A stretch of DNA of 64,000 nt from assembly GCA_030770425.1 (NCBI GenBank), contig JASJFT010000148.1:1-64000 (forward strand), read 5' to 3'. The DNA is from Darksidea phi. Lineage: Eukaryota; Ascomycota; Dothideomycetes; Pleosporales; Lentitheciaceae. Below are positions 11,075 to 20,602 of this stretch, in pieces (within the stretch, counting starts at the first letter, position 1; the number at the start of each line of letters is the position of its first letter). A program made the translations under genes and the position numbers. The notes below the pieces were generated by a model. The model worked only from the letters and a program-made list of their open reading frames with translations, searched no databases and was not told where the DNA came from.

Positions 11075-11611
11075 TCAGACCTTGACTTCTGCGACGCTGA
11101 CCATACCCATAGCGCCCCCGGGAGGTGTCTTCCCCATAACCATCTCACTAGTCGTAACAAAGCCGCCGGGAAGAAGATAGACGGTATCCTCTCTCCGGCC
11201 CTCCCGCTCAGCAGCAAACTGCTGCCAATCAAGCTGGTAGCCCACGACCAGCCCACAGCGACCACAGCGCTGCAAATAGCGCTTCTCGAAGCCATCATCG
11301 CTAGTAACGATCTCGGGCCTGCCGTCCAGCCGCGTGGACAGGAGGAGTCCGTAGTGATCGTTTGGCGGCATGGGGACGGGGCGGCCTTTGGTGGGGGCGC
11401 TGGGGGGTGGTGGGAGCGGCATTACGTGCGCGTTGTCGAGCGAGTTCTTGCGGGTGGGGAGGTGCGCGAGGGGCGTGGAGGTTGCGAGGAGGAGGTGCGT
11501 GCAGAGGCAGTGGTAGGTATAGACTGTGGAGGAGGCGGCGAGGGAGATTTTCTCGGAGGGGGTTGGGGAGGGCATGGCGAAGTAGGCGCGGGAGGAGGCG
11601 GTGATGTCCAT
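11075..11611 (-). CDS. STEEP1-family (UPF0428/CXorf56-like) protein
   Basis: A 178-codon intronless frame. Two cysteine pairs spaced as in the STEEP1/UPF0428 family are visible: YHCLCTHLL (Cys35, Cys37) and QRCGRCGLVVGYQ (Cys116, Cys119), which probably form a zinc site. Between them lies a proline-rich stretch and DGFEKRYLQ, matching the family pattern in which an ERQYR-like segment precedes the second pair. Human STEEP1 promotes exit of STING from the ER; fungi lack STING, so the ancestral role is unknown. The start was taken at the ATG before MDITASSRAYF; metazoan relatives start at a similar distance from the first Cys pair. An upstream open frame (11676-11885) is probably 5' UTR. Confidence 0.75.
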   Translation of the reverse strand: MDITASSRAYFAMPSPTPSEKISLAASSTVYTYHCLCTHLLLATSTPLAHLPTRKNSLDNAHVMPLPPPPSAPTKGRPVPMPPNDHYGLLLSTRLDGRPEIVTSDDGFEKRYLQRCGRCGLVVGYQLDWQQFAAEREGRREDTVYLLPGGFVTTSEMVMGKTPPGGAMGMVSVAEVKV

Positions 11612-12798
11612 TGCCGTGGTGTTGTTGAGGGTGTATTTAGAGTTGTGAAAGGTTTCAAGAGCGAGATTGTGTTTCTCAAGGCGAGGTCTGGTTCTCGGGT
11701 TCTTGGGTGCTGGGTGTGCTGCTTATAAACCGTGGTTGTGGTTGTGACTCCTGTCTCCGTTCGGCGAGATATCGGCGTGTGGAGGTGGCAGAAACGAAGG
11801 CTTTGCGATGCACAGAAGGCTGTCGAACAGATTTCCCCTTTCGCGAAGCAAACTTCGGCGTCTTATAAACACTTCTAGAAAACACGAAACCGCTTCTCCA
11901 ACACTTTGCGCGGACAAGCCGCCGCAGTCGATGAGGCTGCGGGGGGACGATGTAAGAGGACCGTCAATGCAGGCTCCGACTAAGCTGGGGCGCGGCGAAA
12001 CCTGGGCGCAGTTGCAGAGTTGCTGTGCGAGAGGAGAGGAGAGTCGCAAGTCGGTGGGGAGTAGAAATGCGGCGTTTGAAGCTTAGGGGGGTTGTGCACC
12101 AGTCTGGCGCGCGATTCAACAGCCAAGCTTGTCTGGGCGGCTTGTGAAGGGGGGTGACGACTTGGGGAAGAAACAAGCTGCTACTGTAGCTTCACTTCTT
12201 GTTCCGTTTCAGGGTCCTCGACCAAGCAATAGCAAAAAGCGCGAGGCTGCGATAAGAGGCGGGTTGGCGAAGCAAGATGCCATCTTCACCGGCTCCAGGC
12301 GGAGTTATATGGGCAAGCCAACATGAGGGCTTGGAGGGAGGCGTCAGCCGCGGGGCCGAAGCAGGATACGGTTGCCAGTACGGATTGCGCAGCGGCTTGA
12401 TATCAGCCTGCAGGGAGGCCATCCCACGAACGAGGCCGACGGGCTGATGGGAGGGGGGGGTGGATACGCGAATACATTTGCAGGACGGGTGCACGCGTTG
12501 TTGACGACCGGGAGCGGGTTGGTGAGATGTGTCCAGCTGACGGCGCCGGTGTTCTGGCCTGTCTTCGTTCTGCCTCGCTTGCACACCTATCCTCTCCCCT
12601 CTCCCCTCTCCCCCGGACGCCCTGTCTTTGTTTCCGTGGGCGACGACGAGTGGCCATGCGACGGAAGCCGAATCTCGGCGCAATATCGATGACCGAGTCG
12701 AGCATTATCCACATTATCCTCGAATTGTCTCTCTTGGCGCCCGTCCCATCTTGCATCCCCCACCCCAGGCACACAGGTACGCTGCGGGAGGCTTGAGG
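11612..12798. promoter_or_regulatory. Divergent intergenic region (STEEP1-like / HIT protein)
   Basis: About 1.2 kb lies between two divergent genes, so both promoters should be here. It contains a CT-rich stretch at 12592-12622, common upstream of fungal genes. Long open frames here are on GC-rich sequence and show no recognisable protein. Confidence 0.4.
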
Positions 12799-13453
12799 AT
12801 GCCGCCGCTAACCAAAGATGTGATCAAATTCGGGACCTTTGTCGTGACCGGCCAGGTGCGTCTCTCCCCAGCGCCTCCGTGCACCCGTTTTGCGGGGTGC
12901 CTTACAATGTGGCGGGAGTTGGCATATCACAATAGTTCGCCATTAACGCCAAGTGCAGGTCTTCCACGTCACGCCTCTGTCGTACGCGCTCGTAAATCTC
13001 AGGCCTCTGCTGCCTGGCCACGTCCTAGTCTCCCCTCTACGCGTCGTGCCCCGCTTTAACGATTTGTCTACGGCCGAGGTGCAGGACCTCTTCCTCACCG
13101 TTCAGCGCGTCTCGCAGACCATCGAGCGCGTGTACAACGCCACGGCCTTGAACATCGCGATTCAGGATGGCAGAGATGCGGGGCAGAGCGTACCCCACGT
13201 ACACGCTCACATCATCCCCCGCAAGAAGGACGATCTGCCGGAGCCGGATGCGATATACGGGATGATGGAGGGCGAGGAGGGCGATCTTGCGAAGCAATTG
13301 GAGGAGCGACATGGCAGTGGAGATAAGAAGAGGGGGAAGTTTCCGGCCGTCGATGCCGACGAGGCGAGGACGCCGCGGAGCAACGAAGTCATGGAGGAAG
13401 AGGCGGAATGGTTAGCGGGGGAAATGGCAAAGGATGCTGTGGACGGGAGGTAG
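12799..13453 (+). CDS. HNT2: HIT-family dinucleoside polyphosphate hydrolase (FHIT/Aph1/Hnt2 type)
   Basis: Two exons, 12799-12855 (19 codons ending in TGQ) and 12959-13453, split by a 103-bp GTGCGT...CAG intron, give 183 residues. The first exon supplies the N-terminal strand (IKFGTFVVTGQ) expected in FHIT proteins, continuing VFHVTPLSYALVNLRPLLPGHVLV. The histidine triad H99-V-H101-A-H103 (SVPHVHAHIIPRKK) carries the catalytic centre. Aph1/Hnt2 enzymes cleave Ap3A and related dinucleoside polyphosphates to AMP and ADP. An acidic insert (GMMEGEEGDLAKQLEERH) is typical of fungal members. Without the first exon the frame lacks the conserved start, so the splice is well supported. HINT-type HIT proteins are less likely because they lack this N-terminus. 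Confidence 0.88.
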
Positions 13454-13610
13454 CACAGGCTTGTAGGGTGTAGGATTTTTCTAGGGTTGGGTACAGCGTA
13501 TATCTAAGCAAATGACTCTGGCGTACAGACTCACGACGTGCCACACAAACGATGCGGACACGTCTATAATACACTGACCCGGCAAAAGCTCGCATGGCTG
13601 CGGTCATGCG

Positions 13611-14806
13611 GTGAGAAGTGTGCATAGCGGCATCCGCACATGTTCGACCAACTACCTCGAAGCTGCAAAATCTACGGGGAAGGTGGATATCGTGTCCGGT
13701 CAATATGTAGACAAGGTCATCACGGAGACAGCCGGAAACGGTGGTCTCCGCGCTTCAGCTGCGCTGGTTCGCGATGGGGGCGGCAACATCACCATCTGCA
13801 CGGCTAAAAAAGAGATAGTCTTCACGTCCGCTGTATACGGATGTCAAGCAATCCTTCTCCGCCCCAGCATAGGTCCTTCCGCTGAACTCCAAGACCTTGC
13901 CATCTTCCTGTCATAGGTCTTCCCGGTGTAGGCAAGAATCTCATGGACCACTTAGTACGAAACATACACCCGAAGTAAACAATCCAACCAATACGATGAC
14001 TAGGTCACGCTCAGCTTCTACCAAGCCTCCCAACCACCAGTAACACACTATCACTTAATTTGACACACAAACGGCTGCTCAAACGAGCTTCTTCTCCCAA
14101 TCTCCCTCCGGCGTCGTCGCCTTCGCGCGTCTAAACGACCGCCTCGCACCCAACCCCTCTGGTAGAATGCCAGCCGCACCAACAACCACAGACCTATGAC
14201 CACGTTCCCTTCCCCATCGCATGCCGAGTTCTCGAACACCGAATGCTACAGTCTAAAGTACACGTTTGAAGACTTCCCTCCAGACGGCAAATTCGCATTT
14301 GCAACGGCGATTACGTTCTTCTCGACCCGATTGCGGGGCGAATTGCATATCTAGTGTACCGATCCTCTGGCGAATCCAAAGGTGTAGCACAATTTCTTAG
14401 CCGACCCGCTCGATGTGCTCGACTTTGGCGAAGGATGCAAGCTCGCCGCCACGAAAGCCATCACCGCGGGATCATGGCCTGTCTCACACGAGCACGATAA
14501 GTACACGCGGCGTGAACAGTGGGAGGAAATCATCCGTCAGCGCGCTGACACATGTAAGCTTTATCGAAGCCTTTTACTTCTGGTCTTGGCTAGGCTTAGA
14601 CCAAATAGGTTACCATCCCCCTGGGATGTGTAGGATGGGCGAACCCGATGAGGAAGTGGCGGTCGTTGATGCCCAACTTCATGTCAAAGACGTAAGGGGC
14701 TTGCGGGTGGCGAATGAGTACCATGCCCTCTCTTATCAGCAGACATCCACAGAGGGCTGCTTTTGCTGTGAGCGAGAAGGCTATTGATCTTCTGATGCAG
14801 GCTTGA
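13611..14806 (+). pseudogene. GMC oxidoreductase, C-terminal half, broken by stops and frameshifts
   Basis: Pieces in order match the second half of glucose-methanol-choline oxidoreductases but in changing frames. DIVSGQYVDKV (about 13686) and AILLRPSIGPSAELQDL (about 13850) lie in one frame. The next piece, GLPGVGKNLMDHL (about 13915), is shifted by one base. Further on come GVVAFARLNDRLAPNPSG (about 14118) and PLANPKV-stop-HNFLADPLDVL (about 14364), then the active-site motif GYHPPGMCRMG (about 14605). Last is the C-terminus RHPQRAAFAVSEKAIDLL, ending at a stop at 14804-14806. The order is that of a complete C-terminal domain, but the N-terminal FAD-binding half (GxGxxG) is absent: the HIT gene ends only 157 bp upstream. 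It cannot make a working flavoenzyme. Substrate class cannot be told. Confidence 0.82.
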
Positions 14807-15379
14807 AAGGATAGGGTGATTGTAAGGTGGGGGGTTCCATCTTCTACGAGCAGGTTGTGTGGGGTTAAGTGGCACATCGGAGGACCAGATGATCAGAACA
14901 GTCGTGTGGAGATATGAGCATCAATCACACTAAGAGCTCAATTGGAGTATTGGGTAATTTGCACCTAAACGGTCAGTGTGGGTTTGCCGTCGTCCCTGCT
15001 AGCAGTGGCGACACAAAGTACGGCCTATATCCGTCATCATATATCGGATTTGTGCTCCGGAAATAGCCGCTTTATCGTCTTGCGATATGCAACTCCAATT
15101 CTCCTCAACCGCCTGCGCCGCACCGATGACAGACACGTGCGAGCCCTGGCGACTTCGCGGTCGGTGGAGAAGCCAGAGCCCTCGCGGAAGTCTAGGATGA
15201 AAAGTTTGTCGTCTCTTCGTTCCTCATAGGAGCTGACGACGGTCGGGATGACGCTACTAAGAGACCAGTGCTTATTTGCAGTGCTTAAATGGAAGGGCGA
15301 ACGCTTCATGATTCAATGATGATATTGATGAAACTCTAAGAACGCCTACGCTTCTAGCCATCGTGGATTGGTGACGAGT
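14807..15379. other. Intergenic sequence without a supported gene
   Basis: It lies between the GMC relic and the stop codon of the kinase gene. Short open frames occur on both strands, with no family features. Confidence 0.5.
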
Positions 15380-17842
15380 TCAACTTGCCCATCGCGTTGT
15401 GACCAGCTCATCTATATACTCTTTGTCATCAATGTATTCCGCTGTCTTAAACCTGCAGATGGAAGAAGTTGCTTTACATTGACCGCATCCGCCCGCTTCA
15501 GGTCCTCTGCATGGAAGCGACAATAGCGTACAGCGGAAGCATTTTGCTTCTGCGAAATCCTAAGTTAGTGTGTTAGAAGTAGGCATATGAGGCTAAACTG
15601 GGCGAGAGACGATGGCGCTGTTACCTTTTTGAGTGTTCTCCACTCATTGAGCTACACGAGATTAATCGTATGCTTAATGACAATGCAATGTGTATTCGGC
15701 TTACTAGAACGTCGAACTCCTTTTGGCGTTTTGATACTTGAGCAGCAAGGTAAGCATATTGCTGCATCTTCTCCCCCGTAAATAACGTAGCCGAAATGCT
15801 AAGACCATCCGTCCAGACATCTCTGCTCCCCTTGTAGGAGAAGTCTGCGACCTTGCGCTGCTTGCGATCAAAAGCCTTGGCCACTTCGCCTTCGTTGGGA
15901 TCAAACGTCATGACGATAAAGGAGGTACGGTAGCCGGGCTGGCGTTCCAGGCATATGGTCTGCAGGCTCGTCTGCACGGTGCGTACGTGGGGAATTTCGT
16001 CATTCTCCAGGTATACATCGAAAAAGTTTACCCAGAATGTTGTGTCCTGAAGACGGCAAGTAAATATGCTGTTCATCGTCTGTGCAAGGATGGTGTTTGG
16101 GTCCGCCGTTATGCGGCTCTGTAGCCCGGCAATTTCCAGTATTAAATGCGCTTCACGCCGTATCTGCTCTATCTGAGGCCCAGCAGCGAAGAGACGTCCA
16201 AGCTTTTGTGCTCCAGATCCGGCCACATGGTCCAGAAAGGAGAGATTCTTGCTGCTGGCAAATATTTCTAGGTCCATGTCGAGGAAGAGGTAAGCCAAAT
16301 GATCATCTGCCATCATGAGGTCCAATATGGGCCATTGTGGTATGTGCCGGCGGAAAGCGATAGAAGATGTGGAGGAGTCCAATTGGGTGGCGCAACACGC
16401 CGCCACCCAGGACTGCCATGAGCCGACGGGGTACACGGCATCTAAGTCTTCTAATCTATGCAGTACTTGCTTTGCAGTAGGACGTAGCAGTCTTTCCGGC
16501 CGGAGAAGGACGTGGTAAACAAAAGAAGTCAACCACAAGCGTGCCCGATGGTACGTGGACTGTGTCTTCGCCTGGTTTTTAGTGAGCTTTGCAAGCCAAG
16601 CGGTAGTAGCGGCTGGATTCTCAGCGAAACTGTCATATCGTGTGCCGTTTGAATGCCAAAACTCCTTCATCTCACTGAGCTTGCAGCCGTAGAGCCGAGA
16701 TAAGATTTCGAAGAGTACGCAGCCTAAGCCCCAGATATCGGTCAGCCGGTTTCGAGGCTCATGATCAAAGACTTCAGGAGCAGAGTAGCGTTGTGAACGA
16801 TGCGTTGGAGGCCCGGTAGTAGTGGAAATTGCACTGTCGGAGAAGTCGAGGCTGATCGCAAATGGATAGGTTAGAACTTGTAGCTATTTACTGTCGTCAC
16901 TCGGGAGTGCCTTACCAGAAGCCAAAGTCGGTTAAAAGAATGTTTGGGCCGTGTATCAAGATGTTATTGGGCTTGAGGTCGTCGTGCCTGCAATTCATCA
17001 GGTTGGTGAAGACCAGTTATCGGGAAAATGCTGTACCTGATGTCTAATTTGTGAAGATAAGCAAGCGCAGATGTGATGCACCCAACGGCACGGCGAAGCA
17101 TGTCGTGTTGAAACCCGCTGAGATCCAAATCTAAAAAAGTGGCTAAATCCATATCGGCAACGGGCGAGGATAACAGCATGACCGAGTCTGTATCCGTACA
17201 TGTAGCTATGAGATCTACGCAATGGCGATGTCGTACTCGTCTCATTCCACTGAGCTCCCTCCTGAAGCTATTCATCAAATAGCGATGCTTTTCGAAGTTC
17301 ATTGGTCGGGACATCACTTTCCTAGCGTAGCTCATTCCTGTCCTAGGGTCAACGGCGTGATGAACTTCGCCATAACCGCCGGCTCCAAGCATTCTCATTT
17401 CCTTAAGCCCCATGTAGTCGGAATCCGTAAGAGATAGGTGTTGCCCTTTCAAGTCCATGGGTATTTCATCGTCCAGGTATCGCTCTTGAGCGTCCAAAAA
17501 GCATTTCGTCCCGTCCTCTTCCAGGATCTTTTGCAGTATGCGTTTCGGAATTGGGAGCCACAAGTCCGTAACATGGGCGTCAAGAAGCTTTTGAACGAGA
17601 TTTTCTCGACCTAGTTGACATGATATGGAGTAGAGTTTTGGATTCTCGAGCCATTGTGTTTTCCTATTCTGGGGAAAGGGTAGGATGCCGGGACGGTCGG
17701 CTTTCTCTTGCTCCATTAAGCTTGACAGGGCTAACAAGGTTGGGCGGGAGTTGGGCTCCACAGCCTTTCGATAATAAAGACTGCCAAAAATGGTTAACTT
17801 CAGAAGTTCGGAAGCGGCTTTGAGTAGACTACCGCTTATCAA
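15380..17842 (-). CDS. Protein kinase-like protein with cysteine-rich C-terminal tail
   Basis: Five exons close in frame: 17842-17037, 16987-16916, 16851-15705, 15651-15625 (27 bp) and 15559-15380, for 743 residues. A roughly 150-residue N-terminal region precedes a kinase domain. The domain shows a glycine loop LGAGGYGEV (153-160), the ATP lysine in YARKVM (Lys175), catalytic loop HDDLKPNN (270-277; HDD in place of HRD), DFG at 289-291, SAPEVF, and DIWGLGCVLFE. Splicing is needed to join the catalytic loop and DFG, which strongly supports introns 1 and 2. About 400 unrecognised residues follow. The last exon adds a tail with CFRC, CGQC and further cysteines, perhaps a small metal-binding unit. 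All key catalytic residues are present, so activity is plausible; HDD suggests non-RD type regulation. The start codon is the least certain point. Confidence 0.78.
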
Positions 17843-18241
17843 GGGATATAAAATCTCCTCACGTCTTGCATACCCCTAACCTCACGCTTGACCACCTGAT
17901 CGGAATCAGGCTGAACAAAGCGGGAGGTCGTGATGGGGCCAGTAAGAAAACCTTAGATTAAAAAAAGGTGGACGAAGAGATCAAAGAGACGTACCACAAT
18001 GAGTGTCGGTACCTAGTGGAGACTCTAGACCTTTGGATGTTGGTATTGGGATTGAGCTAAGCTGCCATGTGTGGTGAGCTGAGTGCTGCATAAGAAGGCG
18101 GCTAATAGTCCAATCAAATCTCGTGTCAACCGCGAAAGGCGTCCTCACGTGCCATCCTGCCAACTACCTTAGCAAATATATTCGAGGAATACTGCTATGC
18201 ATCAAATACACCGATAGCTTATAAGTACCGAAATACCCGCC
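17843..18241. other. Intergenic / likely promoter of the kinase gene
   Basis: The 399 bp upstream of the kinase start hold no frame of note. They probably include the kinase promoter. Confidence 0.4.
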
Positions 18242-18445
18242 ATGCTGTCCTTGACCATGGAACACAGCCCATCCCCAACCTCCACACCGCACGCAACGCC
18301 CTACGAGTGGCCCAGACCAAAGCAAAAGCCGCGGCATAGGACACTAGAAGTAGTCACACGCATGAAGAATAAGCTGAAGAAAACACCAGAGCCAATCCGC
18401 CAATCTATCGCGCAACAGCGCATCAACGTGGGAGAAGAGGTATGA
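18242..18445 (+). CDS. Possible small basic protein, 67 residues
   Basis: A short frame with a Pro/Thr/Ser-rich start and a basic, helix-prone second half (TRMKNKLKKTPEPIRQSIAQQR). No family is recognised. The frame ends GAAGAGGTATGA, and GTATGA could be a splice donor, so this may be the first exon of a longer gene. Nothing else supports it, and it may be chance. Confidence 0.25.
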   Translation: MLSLTMEHSPSPTSTPHATPYEWPRPKQKPRHRTLEVVTRMKNKLKKTPEPIRQSIAQQRINVGEEV

Positions 18446-18749
18446 GCAGCCACAAGACAGGCTGCATATAACGGCAAGGCTTTAATGCACATCACATAAT
18501 ACACAAAATCTTGTATGGTTTCAGATTTAGCTCAACCTAGTCATAGAATCTATGCAATCATTCTACGTATACAGTTACACAGGATATTCAGACGTCATTA
18601 GTTCAGATGCATCGTGAGATGATTGCGATTATTAGCGACTAATATAGCATGAGAGCCAAGTCTACGCTATCTAAAAGTATTAATTAGTAGAATAGAATAT
18701 AGTAAACTTCTTTCGTCTATAAAGCTAGTATATATTAATACTCTATATA
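18446..18749. other. AT-rich intergenic sequence
   Basis: Rich in TA and depleted of CpG around 18600-18745, next to a dispersed-repeat copy. The composition suggests RIP-mutated former repeat sequence. No gene is seen. Confidence 0.4.
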
Positions 18750-18942
18750 TATCGAATGTGTAGCAGCCATCGCGTTGTCAAACTCGCGGAATAACCCAAA
18801 AAGGTGACACAAAATGGCATTTCGTCCCGAATACCTTGAAACGCAAGAAGGTTGTTGGTTGCAGTCATTGCCTGAGGCTCACGTCACGGCATGACTGCGA
18901 GGGCAACGGCCCGAGCCTCATGAAAGAGGGCGTGGCGCGTAC
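18750..18942 (-). repeat. Dispersed repeat, copy B
   Basis: Read on the minus strand this segment matches 26668-26870 closely over about 190 bp. Shared blocks in the same order are CACGCCCTCTTTCATGAGGC, CAATGACTGCAACCAACAAC, TTCGGGACGAAATGCC, TTATTCCGCGAGTTTGAC and GCGATGGCTGCTAC. No open frame or terminal inverted repeat is evident, so the element type is unknown. Confidence 0.8.
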
Positions 18943-19003
18943 CGTCCGGATAGCTATGTGGTGCTAACATAACAGTTCCGCGTTTCGCCCTTACTGAGGA
19001 TTC

Positions 19004-19534
19004 CTACTTCCCATCATTGACGTCTAGTCCATGCTCTTCCAATAAAGCAAGCATAGATTCAAGTCCTGCTTCTTTCGCCTTCTGCGTAGCCGTAATTCCG
19101 ACGTCGCCCGTAAGTGTAGCGCCGTGTTTAATTAGCAAATGGAACAATTCCACGTGTTCCAACCGCACTGCGCTAGAGATCGGTGAAGGGGGCACCGGAG
19201 GCCACCACGCCGCGGCATCTAGGGCATTCACGTCCACCCTATGTTCGATGAGTCTCTTTACAATACCCAACTGCCCTCTCCTCGCGGCCACTGCCATTTC
19301 ATGACCCGTTTGCGTGGTGTTGTAGTAGCAGTTTCACAACTCGTTCAGAGCCAAATTGGCAAGCGGCGAAGAGCGGCGAATCCTTCGTCGCCGCCCACCC
19401 CCCTCCCCCCGGTCCGTTGGCGCACCAAGTGCAAGAAGGTGCGCGGCCATTTCCTCCCATCCATTTTTTGAAGCGAACTGGACGAGATTGTCAAACCAAA
19501 TCGTTTGTTCTCGCTTTTTCTTATCACGGGTCAC
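19004..19534 (-). pseudogene. Ankyrin-repeat gene fragment with frameshifts
   Basis: Ankyrin repeats are read in two frames. The first piece (from 19534) gives WEEMAAHLLALGA. It runs into a G-rich tract, after which the ankyrin frame continues one base shifted as SPLFAACQFGSERVVKLLL. The first frame resumes at 19297 with MAVAARRGQLGIVKRLIEH and HVELFHLLIKHGA, ending at 19004. A TGA at 19334-19336 interrupts the outer frame. Two compensating shifts within 250 bp indicate a decayed gene or sequence errors in the G tract. It may be the C-terminal end of an old NLR or ankyrin protein. No upstream effector domain was found on this strand. Confidence 0.6.
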
Positions 19535-20602
19535 AGTGGCTAAACATTCTTATGATGGGTTGCATTCGCCAATACACGAGCTGGGAGGATGTACACCCCT
19601 TCTTAGAAAACCGCAGCCAGAAATCAACAAGTCTTTTTTTTTCAATGTCCCATCATCTACCTTATTGTGCTTGGTGAGGAAACCATGGTCTTGCAGGCAT
19701 CGGAGTGAGGAAGCTGTGTGCCAACATCTGTAAATTTATTTTGCTGACTGACGCTGACTTAGGTTATCACTTCTGCTGCTCTTGGGCTTCTCTTGGCCAT
19801 ATTGCATGGTCCAGTATTCGACCTCTTTGCTAAATGCTCTCGAGCAGCCGGGAAGAATGCCCGAACAATGTCTGCAAGTTGCTTGAACATTTGGATTTTT
19901 GCCTTGGAAGCAGGTACTATTTTACCTTTCATTTACCGTGGCCAGCCCTCTACATGTATTCCCAAAATCAGTTTCTTCGTATGACGGCTATGTGATGCAG
20001 AGTGTTGTCGCTGTGACATTAGTCAACCTTCTGTGGACCATAGTCCCTTATTTTGAAAAATACATCAAACGACTGGCTCTTTTCCTCTTCCGTACATTCA
20101 TTATCCTCTCCACCAGAATCCTGCCTGTATTCGGGAGCTCATTCGAGGGCATCTAGCAAATTCAATCTTACAAGCAGGCATTGGTATCTCCCAATCTAAG
20201 CATCTTTCCTTAGGCAAGATGGCGATACACCATATCAGAGCAACTCCCAACACTAGATCAAAACTCTCGCCATCGACATTATCGTCCTGCTGGGCACACT
20301 TGGTTTGCGGAATTGGTTACAGTTGGGACGGGGCCCTTTGGCTGCCGGCCGACCTCCGTTCATGTCATTCTCGAGCTTATGGCTTAGCTATAACATACAA
20401 CACAGTATACGAAGGGATGAAACACTGAGGAAGAACCTTTATATAGGAATAGTAGGCATACTAGTCAGTATCCCGAACTGAAAATAGTACTCTAGCGATA
20501 CTGGAGAAGGGGCATTCCATGGGCTTGGAGCACTTCCCAGCGTCGGTTGGAATTGCGGATACTGATTCCTGGATACAAGCAGGTCCGGCTCTAGAGGTGC
20601 GT
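19535..20602. other. Interval with weak coding-like traces
   Basis: On the plus strand 19780-20156 gives hydrophobic stretches (for example VVAVTLVNLLWTIVPYF) in two frames separated by a possible GTACTA...CAG intron. This could be a small membrane protein or a relic. No family is recognised, and it is not called as a gene. Confidence 0.35.
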
